Positions 26,499 through 36,743 are shown, counted from the stretch's first letter. The stretch: 64,000 nucleotides of DNA from Azospirillum canadense (GCF_025961225.1 NZ_JAOQNG010000001.1:186001-250000); one strand, 5' to 3'. A program made the numbers and translations. The notes: generated from the sequence alone by a model not told the origin.

Positions 26499-27341
26499 AT
26501 GCCCGAACTTCCCGAAGTCGAAACCGTCTGCCGCGGCCTCGCCCCCCACCTGGAAGGGCGTGTGCTGGTGCAGGTGCTTCAGCGCCGGCCGAACCTGCGC
26601 TTTCCGTTTCCGCCGGACTTCTGCGCGCGGCTGACCGGCCGCCGCGTCGAGTCGGTGCGTCGGCGCGCCAAATACATCCTGGTCCATCTGGACGATGACA
26701 CGGTGCTGATCGCCCATCTCGGCATGTCCGGGCGGATGATCATCACGCCGGAACGACCGGCCGAATACGGCGCGCACGACCATGTGGTGCTGGAAACCGA
26801 CGCCGGCACGGTGGTCACCTTCAACGACGCCCGCCGCTTCGGCCTGATGGACCTTGCCACGGCGGAAACGCTGGCCGGCCACCCGCTGCTGCGCAGCCTG
26901 GGGCCGGAGCCGCTGGGCAACGAGTTCTCCGGCCCGGTGCTGGCCGAACGGCTGGCCGGCAAGATGACCAGCATTAAGGCGGCGCTGCTCGACCAGACGG
27001 TCGTTGCGGGGCTCGGCAACATCTATGTGTCGGAAGCGCTGTTCCTCAGCCGGATCAGCCCGACGCGCATCGCCGCCACCGTCACCGGCGCCAAGGCGGA
27101 CCGGCTGGCGACGGCCATTCGGGAGGTGCTGGGCCGGGCCATCGCGGCCGGTGGCTCCAGTTTGCGCGACTACCGGCAGGCGTCGGGGGAGCTGGGCTAT
27201 TTCCAGCACCAGTTCTCGGTCTACGACCGCGAGGGCCAGCCCTGCCCAGGCTGCACGTGCGATGTGACGAAGACCGGCGGAATCCAGCGGATCGTGCAGG
27301 CCGGGCGCTCGACTTTCTATTGTCCGCAGCGCCAGCGCTGA
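26499..27341 (+). CDS. mutM: formamidopyrimidine-DNA glycosylase, with altered zinc finger
   Basis: This 280-residue protein starts PELPEVET after Met removal, giving the catalytic N-terminal proline and Glu. It also has [22 protein letters not shown], and the helix-two-turn-helix [15 protein letters not shown]. It excises 8-oxoguanine and cleaves AP sites. The C-terminal zinc finger is odd: [13 protein letters not shown]...[10 protein letters not shown]. The usual last ligand (C-x2-C) is replaced by arginine (CGC where TGC would give Cys), while an extra Cys lies in CTCD. It precedes the small secreted protein gene by 14 bases. Confidence 0.93.
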   Translation: MPELPEVETVCRGLAPHLEGRVLVQVLQRRPNLRFPFPPDFCARLTGRRVESVRRRAKYILVHLDDDTVLIAHLGMSGRMIITPERPAEYGAHDHVVLETDAGTVVTFNDARRFGLMDLATAETLAGHPLLRSLGPEPLGNEFSGPVLAERLAGKMTSIKAALLDQTVVAGLGNIYVSEALFLSRISPTRIAATVTGAKADRLATAIREVLGRAIAAGGSSLRDYRQASGELGYFQHQFSVYDREGQPCPGCTCDVTKTGGIQRIVQAGRSTFYCPQRQR

Positions 27342-27355
27342 TATACGTGGAGTCC

Positions 27356-27811
27356 ATGACGGCTCCATCGGCCACCGCCCGGGCGGCGCTCGCCGCTTTC
27401 CTCCTCGCCGGCCCCGCCATCGCGGGCCTGGCCGGACATCCGCTGCCCGCCAGGGCTTCCGACTCCTCACGCTTCGTCACCGGGATGGGCGACGTGCCGG
27501 TGATGCCGGGCCTCGTCCCCGCGGATGAGCCGCCGCTGGTCTTCGACAAGCCGGGGGGCCGCATCGCCCAATCGGTGATGGCCGGGCGGGTCGACCGCAA
27601 GGCGGTGCTGGCCTTCTACACCCAGACCATGCCGCAGCTCGGCTGGAAGCACGCACCCGAATCCAAGGCGGCATCCAAGGCCGCCGGCACGCGCTTCCTG
27701 CGCGACGGCGAGGAACTGCGCCTGGAGTTCGTCGAACCGGGCGCGGCCCCGGCCCAGGCATCAAGCCGGGCCGACGTCACGACCGTGCGCTTCTCGCTGA
27801 TGCCGCACTGA
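27356..27811 (+). CDS. small secreted protein of unknown function
   Basis: This 151-residue protein begins at ATG 27356 with GGAG. A signal peptide (RAALAAFLLAGPAIAGLAG...ARA) precedes a mature domain with MPGLVPADEPPLVFDKPGGR and VLAFYTQTMPQLGWKHAPE. The latter is a pattern seen in small periplasmic proteins with an A/G-specific alpha-beta fold (DUF-type). It starts 14 bases after mutM and is probably in its transcript. I do not recognise a function. Confidence 0.8.
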   Translation: MTAPSATARAALAAFLLAGPAIAGLAGHPLPARASDSSRFVTGMGDVPVMPGLVPADEPPLVFDKPGGRIAQSVMAGRVDRKAVLAFYTQTMPQLGWKHAPESKAASKAAGTRFLRDGEELRLEFVEPGAAPAQASSRADVTTVRFSLMPH

Positions 27812-27892
27812 ACCCCAAACCACACGAATCATAACGCCCAACCATAACGCCCCCGTTCGCGAGGGGCAGACACACCGGGAGCAAGCTGCAAC

Positions 27893-28669
27893 ATGCCGTA
27901 TGAAACGATCCTCGTGGAAATCCGCGGCCCCGTCGGGCTGATCACGCTGAACCGGCCGAAGGCGCTGAACGCCCTGTCCGACCAGCTGGTGACCGAGCTG
28001 GGCCAGGCGCTCGACGCGCTGGAGGCGGACGACGCCATCGGCGCCATCGTGGTGACCGGGTCGGAGAAGGCCTTCGCCGCCGGCGCCGACATCAAGGAGA
28101 TGCAGGGCTTCTCCTACATGGACGTCTACAAGTCCAACTTCATCACCGCGAAGTGGGAACGGCTGGCCAAGACCCGCAAGCCGACCATCGCCGCGGTCGC
28201 CGGCTTCGCGCTGGGCGGCGGTTGCGAGCTGGCCATGATGGCCGACTTCATCCTGGCCGCGGACACCGCCAAGTTCGGCCAGCCGGAGATCACCATCGGC
28301 ACCATCCCCGGCGCCGGCGGCACGCAGCGCCTGACCCGCTTCGTCGGCAAGTCCAAGGCCATGGAGATGTGCCTGACCGGCCGCATGATGGACGCCGCGG
28401 AGGCCGAGCGCGCCGGCCTCGTCAGCCGCGTCATCCCGGCCGCCGACCTGGTGGACGAGGCTGTCCGCGTCGCCGAGAAGATCGCCAAGCTCTCCCGCCC
28501 GGTCGTCATGATGGCCAAGGACGCCGTCAACGCCGCCTACGAGACGACGCTGTCCGAGGGCGTGAAGGTCGAACGGCGACTCTTCCACTCCACCTTCGCC
28601 ACCGAAGACCAGAAGGAAGGCATGGCCGCCTTCGCCGAGAAGCGCCAGCCGGACTGGAAGCATCGCTGA
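27893..28669 (+). CDS. enoyl-CoA hydratase
   Basis: This 258-residue crotonase has both catalytic glutamates, in [13 protein letters not shown] and [20 protein letters not shown], and the oxyanion-hole segment [13 protein letters not shown] (about 58-70). It hydrates trans-2-enoyl-CoA in beta-oxidation. It is a stand-alone monofunctional enzyme. ATG 27893 is preceded by GGAGCAAG. It is separated by 81 bases from the preceding gene and by a hairpin and promoter from rpsT. Confidence 0.95.
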   Translation: MPYETILVEIRGPVGLITLNRPKALNALSDQLVTELGQALDALEADDAIGAIVVTGSEKAFAAGADIKEMQGFSYMDVYKSNFITAKWERLAKTRKPTIAAVAGFALGGGCELAMMADFILAADTAKFGQPEITIGTIPGAGGTQRLTRFVGKSKAMEMCLTGRMMDAAEAERAGLVSRVIPAADLVDEAVRVAEKIAKLSRPVVMMAKDAVNAAYETTLSEGVKVERRLFHSTFATEDQKEGMAAFAEKRQPDWKHR

Positions 28670-28681
28670 GATCCGTTGCTC

Positions 28682-28707
28682 CCTCCCCCGCATCTAGCGG
28701 GGGAAGG
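28682..28707 (+). terminator. GC-rich hairpin after enoyl-CoA hydratase
   Basis: CCTCCCCCGC / GCGGGGGAAGG with an ATCTA loop lies 13 bases after the stop codon. It resembles the core of the CCCTCCCC repeat family. There is no T run, so termination is only likely. Confidence 0.5.
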
Positions 28708-28768
28708 GCATGTCACCACCAAGATCTCGCCTCGTTTCACTTAAGCGAAATCAGTGTCTGTGCGCGCC

Positions 28769-28797
28769 TTGACTCTCATTCGGGTGGAGCGTATAAG
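28769..28797 (+). promoter_or_regulatory. sigma-70-type promoter of rpsT
   Basis: TTGACT (28769-28774) and TATAAG (28792-28797) are spaced by exactly 17 bases, 46 bases before the rpsT start. It is the clearest promoter in the window and fits a highly expressed ribosomal gene. Confidence 0.8.
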
Positions 28798-28842
28798 GCC
28801 CCCTCGCACTGGGACAGGCGTGTCGTCCGGAGTAGGGTTTTC

Positions 28843-29103
28843 ATGGCCAATCATAAGTCTGCTGAAAAGCGCATTCGTCAAACCGCGCGTCGTACGGAGA
28901 TCAACCGTAACCGCGTGAGCCGCATCCGCACCTTCGTGAAGAAGGTCGAGTCCGCGATCGAGTCCGGCAACAAGGTCGAGGCCGCTGAGGCCTTCAAGGC
29001 CGCCCAGCCGGAAATGATGCGCGGCGCTTCCAAGGGCGTTCTGCACAAGAACACGGTGTCGCGCAAGCTGTCGCGCCTGTCGGCCCGCATCAAGGCTCTC
29101 TGA
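28843..29103 (+). CDS. rpsT: 30S ribosomal protein S20
   Basis: This 86-residue basic protein begins [20 protein letters not shown] and ends [16 protein letters not shown], the standard S20 layout. It binds 16S rRNA in the small subunit. It has a strong promoter and a classic intrinsic terminator, so it is monocistronic. It is followed by an 875-base gap and dnaA, an arrangement seen near dnaA in several alphaproteobacteria. Confidence 0.98.
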   Translation: MANHKSAEKRIRQTARRTEINRNRVSRIRTFVKKVESAIESGNKVEAAEAFKAAQPEMMRGASKGVLHKNTVSRKLSRLSARIKAL

Positions 29104-29121
29104 GTACTCTCAGCGTTATTA

Positions 29122-29152
29122 AGCCGCGCACCAGGTATGGGCGCGGCTTTTT
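29122..29152 (+). terminator. intrinsic terminator of rpsT
   Basis: The stem AGCCGCGC / GCGCGGCT with an 11-base loop is followed by TTTTT, 18 bases after the stop codon. Confidence 0.9.
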
Positions 29153-29978
29153 GCGTTTTCAGAGACCAAAATCCATGTATCGCGCCCAGGTTCCCGGCAG
29201 CACAGGCCAGGAATCATTGGGCGGCGATTCATGGGTTATTGTTTGAGCGGCGGTCTTTGCTCGAACGCCAACCCTTGTGGCATTTTGGACCGTTCGCTTT
29301 CTGTCCCATTGCCTCGGATGGGGAGTCTGATTAGACTTTCGATCCGTCGGGGATGGCGAGGTGATGCCGATAGCAAAGTCTTGCGCCGTCCATCTGGGAA
29401 CGGAGACGTTCGAAGCCGCAGGGCGCTGAGTCGACGGAGAGTCAACCGGCGTTTCACGAGTGGCCCTCTCTTTAAAACTTGGTGTTGGGAAGGCGGAACT
29501 CCTGGTTTCGCCGAGGGGCCCGTTTCGCCGAAGGTATAGCGTTGCCGTCCAGTTTGGAGGCATCCACCGTTGGAGTCTTCCGGAGAGGAACAATCCGTAC
29601 GGCGGAGCTTACCTTAAGGGACGGCCCGAAGGGTTTGGGAAGAGAGCGTCCGAAAACGGACGCCGGGGGCGCCGCGCGCGGGGATGCATGCGGAGACAGG
29701 CTGGTCCGAATTTCCGGTCTGCCTGTTGCGCAAATGGCACATGTGGCGCGGATGACACGCGCCAGCGGCGCGGATGGGGAGCGGTTTCGTCTTCGCTTGA
29801 TGCGTGTCCGGGTTTCGGGTGTGTTGGTTTCAGGTGCGTTGGTTTCAGCTTGGGCCCGCAATGCGGGGCCCGGCGACTGGGTTTTGAAAGCGGGGGTCCG
29901 ACGGTTGGCTTGGCCCCGTTCGACCAGTGGCCGTGACGGTCTTGGCCGTCCGGGGGAAAGGAGCGGGGTAGGGAAAGC
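29153..29978. other. long dnaA upstream region without a supported gene
   Basis: The region carries several open frames on both strands, but all lack Shine-Dalgarno sites and recognisable domains. I saw no TTATCCACA-type DnaA boxes and no AT-rich unwinding element, so an oriC cannot be called here. It holds a short direct-repeat block (29811-29849) and presumably the dnaA promoter. A GGGGAAAGGAG Shine-Dalgarno lies before dnaA. Confidence 0.5.
29811..29849 (+). repeat. 15-bp direct repeats upstream of dnaA
   Basis: GGTTTCGGGTGTGTT (29811-29825) and GGTTTCAGGTGCGTT (29826-29840) differ at two positions, and a third partial unit GGTTTCAGC follows. It lies about 130 bases before the dnaA start. 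A regulatory role is speculative. Confidence 0.7.
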
Positions 29979-31454
29979 ATGTCGGTCGGCGCGTCGTTGG
30001 ATCAACAGTGGGCCCGCATCCGGGGCCGCCTCAAGGACGAGGTGGGCGAGATCGCCTACCGCAGCTGGCTGCAGCCGCTCTCCTTCGCTGGCATCCGGGG
30101 TGGCGAGGTCCGCATCGTGGTGCCCACGCGCTTCATGCGCGACTGGGTGCTGACCCACTACGCCGACCGCATCCGCAACCTATGGTCCGGCGAGAATCCG
30201 GAGGTCCAGTCCATCGACGTCGTGGTGGCCGCGGCCAACGCCCCGGCCGCGCTCGCGGACGACGGGGACGACGACCTGGATGGAAACGACGCGGCCCCGG
30301 CCCCGGCGCGGCTGGTCTCCGCCCAGCCGACCTCCTACACCAGCGGATCTTACGCGGCTGGTCCGCCGTCGCCGGCCTTCTCCGACGAGTCGCCGACCGC
30401 GGTCGCCTCGGTGCTGGAGGACCGCACCGACATCTCCGCCCCGCTCGATCCGCGCTTCACCTTCGAGAATTTCGTGGTGGGCAAGCCGAACGAGCTGGCC
30501 CACGCCGCCGCCCGCCGGGTCGCCGACGCGACCTCGGTCACCTTCAACCCGCTGTTCCTCTACGGTGGGGTGGGGCTCGGCAAGACCCACCTGATGCACG
30601 CCATCGCCTGGCAGATCCGGCGGAACGATCCGAACCGCAAGGTGATCTACCTATCGGCGGAAAAGTTCATGTACCAGTTCATCCGGGCGCTGCGCTTCAA
30701 GGACACCATGGCCTTCAAGCAGCAGTTCCGCTCGGTGGACGTGCTGATGATCGACGACGTCCAGTTCATCAGCGGCAAGGACAGCACGCAGGAAGAGTTC
30801 TTCCACACCTTCAACGCGCTGGTCGACCAGAACCGGCAGGTCATCATCTCCGCCGACAAGAGCCCGTCGGACCTGGAAGGCATGGAGGAGCGGCTGCGCT
30901 CCCGCCTCGGCTGGGGCCTCGTGGCGGACATCCACCCCACCACCTACGAGCTGCGGCTCGGCATCCTCCAGGCCAAGGCCGACGCGCTGAACGCGGCCAT
31001 TCCCCTGAAGGTGCTGGAGTTCCTGGCCCACAAGATCACGTCGAACGTGCGCGAACTGGAAGGGGCGCTGAACCGCATCGTCGCGCACGCGGAGCTGGTC
31101 GGCCGGGCCATCTCGCTGGAATCGACGCAGGAGGTGCTGCACGACCTGCTGCGCGCCAACGACCGCCGCGTCACCATCGACGAAATCCAGAAGCGCGTGG
31201 CGGAGCACTTCAACATCCGCGTCGCCGACATGCATTCGGCCCGCCGCGCCCGCGCCGTCGCCCGGCCGCGGCAGGTCGCCATGTACCTGGCCAAGCAGCT
31301 GACCGCTCGCTCCCTGCCGGAGATCGGGCGCAAGTTCGGCGGCCGCGACCACACCACCGTCATGCACGCCGTGAAGAAGGTGGAGGAGCTGCGGACCACC
31401 GACCCCGCCTTTGCCGAGGACGTGGAACTGCTGCGCCGCATGCTGGAAAGCTGA
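29979..31454 (+). CDS. dnaA: chromosomal replication initiator protein DnaA
   Basis: This 491-residue protein has domain I at 1-85 ([20 protein letters not shown]), an acidic/proline-rich linker (90-150), AAA+ domain III with Walker [10 protein letters not shown] (196-204) and Walker B MIDDVQF, and domain IV with the DnaA signature [10 protein letters not shown] near the C-terminus. It initiates replication by binding 9-mer boxes. ATG 29979 has GGGAAAG upstream. dnaN does not follow; instead a diguanylate-cyclase response regulator lies 136 bases downstream. Confidence 0.98.
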   Translation: MSVGASLDQQWARIRGRLKDEVGEIAYRSWLQPLSFAGIRGGEVRIVVPTRFMRDWVLTHYADRIRNLWSGENPEVQSIDVVVAAANAPAALADDGDDDLDGNDAAPAPARLVSAQPTSYTSGSYAAGPPSPAFSDESPTAVASVLEDRTDISAPLDPRFTFENFVVGKPNELAHAAARRVADATSVTFNPLFLYGGVGLGKTHLMHAIAWQIRRNDPNRKVIYLSAEKFMYQFIRALRFKDTMAFKQQFRSVDVLMIDDVQFISGKDSTQEEFFHTFNALVDQNRQVIISADKSPSDLEGMEERLRSRLGWGLVADIHPTTYELRLGILQAKADALNAAIPLKVLEFLAHKITSNVRELEGALNRIVAHAELVGRAISLESTQEVLHDLLRANDRRVTIDEIQKRVAEHFNIRVADMHSARRARAVARPRQVAMYLAKQLTARSLPEIGRKFGGRDHTTVMHAVKKVEELRTTDPAFAEDVELLRRMLES

Positions 31455-31590
31455 TCGTCTTTCCTGGGCGTTATTCCTCACCGTCTTTCAGCCGGCGCAA
31501 CCCGACTCCGCCGAAAAGCGTAGGACTTTAGCCAAATCCGCGGTAAACACCCGTTTGCAGCGGTTGATGGCTTGGGGTTTTCACGCAACC

Positions 31591-32526
31591 ATGGAGACGA
31601 ACGTCCTCATCGCCGATGACTCCGCGGTTGTCCGGAAGATCCTGAAGGACCACTTGGAGGCCTCCGGCTACCATGTCCTGGTCGCGCGCGACGGCCAGGA
31701 GGCATGGGACCTCTACCACCGCAATGACATTCACATTCTGATCACCGACCTGGAAATGCCGCGCATGGACGGGTTGGAGCTGTGCTGGCTGATCCGGGCG
31801 GAGGACGACCAGCACCGCACCTTCTGCATCCTGATGACCGCCGACGACGACATCCAGCGCCGGATCGAGGCGTTCGACGCGGGTGCCGACGAGTTCCTGA
31901 CCAAGCCCATCGACATGCCCATGCTGCGCGCCCGCGTGCGCGCGGGGGAGCGCATCACCCGCACCCACCGGGTGATGGCGGAGATGCTGAACACCGACTA
32001 CCTGACTGGCGTGCTGAACCGCCGCCGCTTCATGGAACGGCTGGAGCAGGACTACCGCCTGGCCCGGGACGACGGCTCTCCCGCCGCCCCCTTCACCATC
32101 GCCCTGTTCGACATCGACCATTTCAAGGCGATCAACGACACCCACGGCCACTCCAACGGCGACATCGCGCTGAAGCGCTTCGCCGAGACCTGCGCGGCCC
32201 ACGTGCCGCCCGGCGGCTTCGTCGGCCGCATGGGCGGGGAGGAGTTCTGCATGGTCCTGCCCGCCGGCGACGTCGAGTCGGCGATATCCAAGGCGGAGCA
32301 GGTACGGCTGGCGACATCCGCGCTCGTCGTGACCACGGCGGAGGGCGTGCCCTTCTCCTTTACCGTCAGCATCGGCATGTGCCCGGCCGAAGGCACCGAG
32401 TCGGTCGCCGACCTGCTGGCCCGCGCCGACGAGTCGCTCTACTTCGCCAAAAACAGCGGCCGCAACCGCACGGTGGTCGCCGGCACCGGCGGCGTGGTGG
32501 TGAAGGCGCGCTTCTACGTGATGTAG
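31591..32526 (+). CDS. response regulator with GGDEF diguanylate cyclase domain (PleD-like)
   Basis: The 311-residue protein has a receiver domain (1-120) with phospho-acceptor Asp53 in ILITDLEMPRMDG and Lys105, then a GGDEF domain (130-300) with DYLTGVLNRRRF and the active-site form GGEEF (215-219). The residues where an RxxD inhibitory site would lie read VPPG, so c-di-GMP product inhibition by this site is absent. It has one receiver rather than PleD's two. The cognate kinase is not nearby. The Shine-Dalgarno is weak (GGGG 17 bases upstream). It makes the second messenger c-di-GMP. Confidence 0.92.
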   Translation: METNVLIADDSAVVRKILKDHLEASGYHVLVARDGQEAWDLYHRNDIHILITDLEMPRMDGLELCWLIRAEDDQHRTFCILMTADDDIQRRIEAFDAGADEFLTKPIDMPMLRARVRAGERITRTHRVMAEMLNTDYLTGVLNRRRFMERLEQDYRLARDDGSPAAPFTIALFDIDHFKAINDTHGHSNGDIALKRFAETCAAHVPPGGFVGRMGGEEFCMVLPAGDVESAISKAEQVRLATSALVVTTAEGVPFSFTVSIGMCPAEGTESVADLLARADESLYFAKNSGRNRTVVAGTGGVVVKARFYVM

Positions 32527-32568
32527 ACCGCGGCCAATCCCGGGCTCCCATGACAGCACGATGAAGTT

Positions 32569-32584
32569 TGGCACCGCTCCCGCT
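32569..32584 (+). promoter_or_regulatory. possible sigma-54 promoter of the ABC transporter operon
   Basis: TGGCACCGCTCCCGCT keeps the -24 GG and -12 GC with the right spacing and the TGGCAC block. It lacks the TT before GC. It lies 71 bases before the binding-protein start codon. No NtrC site was identified. Confidence 0.35.
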
Positions 32585-32654
32585 TGAGCCATGGACGCCC
32601 GCCAAAGATCGCGGCACAGTTGCCCTCCGGACAAAAAAAGGGAGTGAGGGAGCC

Positions 32655-33851
32655 ATGGCCGACGGCAACAACACGGGCAAGGGAACCACCAGCAACGAAT
32701 TCCGGTCGAGCGTCGCCACCCAGCGCGCCGCCAAGGGCTTCACCCGCCGCCTGCTGCTGCAAGGTGCTGCGGCCGCCGCGGGCGTGGCGTCGGTCGGCCC
32801 CTTCATCCTGCGCGAGGGCCGCGCCGCGTCGGGGTCGGTGAAGATCTTCTCCTGGGCCGGCTACATCAGCCCGGACATGCTGGCCGACTTCGAGAAAAAG
32901 ACCGGCATCAAGGCGACGCTGACCGAATACGGCACCAACGACGAGCTGCTGAACCAGCTGAAGGCCACGGGCGGCGCCGGCTTCGACATCATCCACCCGA
33001 CGGTGGACCGCGTGCCGAACTACGTCGAGTTCGACCTCATGCAGCCGCTGGATGAGTCCAAGGTGAAGTGGGACGGCTGCCTGAAGTCCTCGGTCGAGGG
33101 TTCCGCCGGCATGGGCGGCGTGGTCGGCGGCAAGCGCTACTTCGCCCCGGCCGACTGGGGGACGGAGGCGATCGCCTACGACATGAACAAGGCCCCGCTG
33201 AAGTACGGCACGGCCAGCTACGGCGACATCTGGAAGCCGGAATACGCCGGCAAGGCCACCGTGCGCGGCCATTCCTCGCTGATCGGCATCGGCCTGTGGC
33301 TGGAAGGCCAGGGCAAGCTGCCGCACCCGATCCGCGAGCAGTTCAAGGACGAGGCGAAGGCCCGCGCCAACTTCGACGCGATCCTGAAGGTCGCGACCGC
33401 GAACAAGAAGGCGGTCGGCCAGTTCTGGTCCAACGAGAACGAGGCCCAGGGCGCCTTCCGCACCAACGGCTGCGTCATCGGCCAGACCTGGGACAGCACG
33501 GCCGTGGCGCTGCGCAAGGAAGGCCTGCCGGTCCGCTTCATCGCGCCGAAGGAAGGCGCCTTGGCCTGGATGGAAGGCTACGCGATCCCGAAGAAGGCGG
33601 AGAACCTGGAGCAGGCCTACGCCTGGATCAACTGGTTCTACACGCCGGAGGCCGGCGCGCTCTACACCAACCACTCCGGCATCTCCAGCACCGCCGTGGG
33701 GGCGGAGGCGCACCTGACCGACCTCAACAAGCAGTTCTTCGCCGACGCCTACCCCGGCGACGCGCTGCAGAAGCTGTGGTGGTGGCCAATCCAGGAAGCC
33801 TGGTACGTCTCCATCCGCAACGAATACCAGGACCGCTTCCTGGCGGCGTGA
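32655..33851 (+). CDS. polyamine-type ABC transporter substrate-binding protein (PotD/PotF-like), Tat exported
   Basis: The 398-residue protein has a twin-arginine signal (TRRLLLQGAAAAAGVAS at about 30-46) and a PotD/F-like fold with VKIFSWAGYISPDMLADFEKKTGI (about 61-84) and YGTNDELLNQLKATGGAGFD. It binds a polyamine or similar cationic ligand in the periplasm and hands it to the permease genes at 38161 and 39056. ATG 32655 follows GAGGGAG. The ATPase gene lies 138 bases downstream, beyond repeat copy C. Confidence 0.88.
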   Translation: MADGNNTGKGTTSNEFRSSVATQRAAKGFTRRLLLQGAAAAAGVASVGPFILREGRAASGSVKIFSWAGYISPDMLADFEKKTGIKATLTEYGTNDELLNQLKATGGAGFDIIHPTVDRVPNYVEFDLMQPLDESKVKWDGCLKSSVEGSAGMGGVVGGKRYFAPADWGTEAIAYDMNKAPLKYGTASYGDIWKPEYAGKATVRGHSSLIGIGLWLEGQGKLPHPIREQFKDEAKARANFDAILKVATANKKAVGQFWSNENEAQGAFRTNGCVIGQTWDSTAVALRKEGLPVRFIAPKEGALAWMEGYAIPKKAENLEQAYAWINWFYTPEAGALYTNHSGISSTAVGAEAHLTDLNKQFFADAYPGDALQKLWWWPIQEAWYVSIRNEYQDRFLAA

Positions 33852-33854
33852 TTT

Positions 33855-33926
33855 TCACCACAGAGACACGGAGACACAGAAAAAAATATCTCTGTGTTCC
33901 TCCGTGTCTCTGTGCCTCTGTGGTGA
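33855..33926. repeat. CACAGAGACAC-type inverted repeat, copy C (within operon)
   Basis: TCACCACAGAGACACGGAGA and its imperfect complement end at TGGTGA (33926), with an AT-rich loop of A and T runs in the middle. It starts four bases after the binding-protein stop codon and lies before the ATPase gene, where it could lower downstream expression or stabilise the upstream mRNA. Confidence 0.85.
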
Positions 33927-33989
33927 CGTCCGCTTTCGGGGCCACCTCCGGGCCCACTTCCAGGCCACGACACGCTTTTCGAGACAGGC

Positions 33990-35042
<1,053 letters not shown>

Positions 35043-35051
35043 GGGGGTGCC

Positions 35052-36743
35052 TCACCTTACCGTCACCTCCGTCCGGTACAGCGCCTTCTCGAAATCGCTG
35101 ACCAGCGCGTCGACCCGCACCGTCCAATCCCCCGCCAGCGGCAGTTCCACGCCGTCCGCCGCATAAAGGCCCGGCCCGGCCTTCGCCAGAACCCGACCGA
35201 TCGGCTCGATCCCCGCCGAGGGCAAGGCGAGTTCGGCGGAGACCTCCTGGGCGTTGAGCGGCGTCCCGTCCGCCTGCTCGATCTGCACGGCGAGGCGGTT
35301 CGGCCCCGGCCGGGCCGGCGTCACGGTGATCAGCGCCGGGCGCCCCCGCACCGTGACCACGGCCGAGAAACCGGCGGACGTGGCCACGTCCGACTTGGCC
35401 ACGTCCGACTTGGCCACGTCCGACTTGGCCACGTCCGACTCGGCTACGTCCGACTCAGCCAGCGCGCGCGGCGGCGGGGTCGTTCCCAGCCCGGCGGTGA
35501 ACAGCAGGACCAGCGCCGCGGCCACCATCTCCGTGAACAGGCTGCCGCGCAGCCGCGCCGCGGCAGCCGGGCCGGCGATCGCCAAATCCGGCGTCAGCCT
35601 CAGCCGGTTCACCGCCGCCAGCACCAGCATCGCCAGCACGCACACCATCTTGCCGAGCCAGAGCTGGCCATAGGCGGTGTCGACGATGGCGCGCGGCTCA
35701 ACCAGCTGAAGCACGCTCAACACCGCCCCGGCGAGCACCAGCACGGCCACCGCGCCCATCGCCAGGCCGGAGAAGCGGCGCACGATCCGCACGGCCTCCG
35801 TCGCCGCTTCGGTCCGCAGCACCACCGCCAGCGGCCAAAATGACCCGATCCAGAAGGCCACGCCCAGCGCGTGCAGCGCGACCAGCGGCACGCTCAGCCA
35901 GCGCGGCTCGGCCGTCGCCGCGTGGCCGGTGGCGGTCAGCGCCAGCGCGGCGCCCACCGCGCCGGCCAGCAGCAGCGCGGATCCGGCCCGCCCGCGCTCC
36001 TCCAGCGCCAAGCCCAGCGCGGTGGCGACCAGGCCCAGCAGGGCGAGCGCGGCGCTGGCGCCCGTGCTGCTCGCCGCCCCGGTCTTCCAGACGGCGGCGG
36101 CGGCGAGGCCGGTCAGCGGCGCCCCCTCCAGCACGGCCCCGGCCAGCCCGACGTTCAACACCGCGGCCAGGGCGGCGACGCCGACGCCCAGGCACAGGCC
36201 GGGCTTCAGCCGCCGGCCAACCGGGCTCCACCCATCCAGGACCATGATCAGGAACAGCCCGCCGCCCACGGCGACCAGCAGGCTACCGTAATGCAGCCAC
36301 CGCGCCGCCGCCGCGGCCAGCAGCGTGGACTGACGCGCCTCTTCGGCCTGGACGACTCCGCGGTCCGGCGCGGCGCCGATCCCGAACAGGATCGACCCCG
36401 CGACCGGATGCCCGTCCGCCGAGACGACGCGGAAGCTGACCACATGGGTCCCCGCCGCCAGCCCGGCGGGCAGGGCGACGCGCAGCGTCCCGTCCTCGGC
36501 CTTGGGCGGGGAGGGCAGGGCGACCTCCGCCCCGCCGGGGCCAAGCACACGCACCGACACCGGGCTGACCGGCTCGTTGAAGCGCAGGCTGACCTCGGCC
36601 GGCGGGCGGTCCAGCCGCGCCCCGTCCGGGGGCACGGCCTCGACCAGCACGGCGTGCGCCCAGGCCGACGATACCGCCAGCATCAGCAGCAGGGCGGCCA
36701 ACCACCCTTTTATCAGGGGCCACCCCATCAGGTGTCGGCGCAT
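35052..36743 (-). CDS. copCD: copper resistance protein CopC-CopD fusion with YtkA-like C-terminal domain
   Basis: This 563-residue protein has a signal peptide ending AWA, so the mature chain starts with the copper-binding His30 of CopC (HAVLVEAVPPDGARL; second site VSADGHPVAG). CopD follows with about eight membrane segments (about 145-430). A linker then holds a 5-residue tandem repeat (SDVAK/E, five copies), and a periplasmic YtkA/FixH-like domain ends the chain (ITVTPARPGPNRLAVQI). CopC-CopD fusions are linked to copper uptake or buffering. It is last in a minus-strand copper cassette. Confidence 0.9.
   Translation of the reverse strand: MRRHLMGWPLIKGWLAALLLMLAVSSAWAHAVLVEAVPPDGARLDRPPAEVSLRFNEPVSPVSVRVLGPGGAEVALPSPPKAEDGTLRVALPAGLAAGTHVVSFRVVSADGHPVAGSILFGIGAAPDRGVVQAEEARQSTLLAAAAARWLHYGSLLVAVGGGLFLIMVLDGWSPVGRRLKPGLCLGVGVAALAAVLNVGLAGAVLEGAPLTGLAAAAVWKTGAASSTGASAALALLGLVATALGLALEERGRAGSALLLAGAVGAALALTATGHAATAEPRWLSVPLVALHALGVAFWIGSFWPLAVVLRTEAATEAVRIVRRFSGLAMGAVAVLVLAGAVLSVLQLVEPRAIVDTAYGQLWLGKMVCVLAMLVLAAVNRLRLTPDLAIAGPAAAARLRGSLFTEMVAAALVLLFTAGLGTTPPPRALAESDVAESDVAKSDVAKSDVAKSDVATSAGFSAVVTVRGRPALITVTPARPGPNRLAVQIEQADGTPLNAQEVSAELALPSAGIEPIGRVLAKAGPGLYAADGVELPLAGDWTVRVDALVSDFEKALYRTEVTVR
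35386..35460. repeat. 15-bp tandem repeat within copCD
   Basis: There are five units of ACGTCCGACTTGGCC; the first three are identical and the last two carry one to three changes. The repeat is in frame and encodes the S-D-V-A-K/E linker of CopCD. Its length is likely to vary between strains. Confidence 0.92.

Noticed and set aside
29811..29849. CRISPR or integron-type repeat
   Set aside because: Only 2.6 contiguous units, with no spacers and no associated genes.
29460..29936. Open frame of 158 codons before dnaA
   Set aside because: No Shine-Dalgarno and no domain; its periodic GCVGFRCVGF stretch is explained by the 15-bp DNA repeats.
29104..29978. Replication origin (oriC) beside dnaA
   Set aside because: No DnaA 9-mer boxes and no AT-rich unwinding region were found; in alphaproteobacteria oriC is often elsewhere.
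35386..35460. CRISPR array
   Set aside because: Units are contiguous 15-mers without spacers and lie in frame inside copCD.
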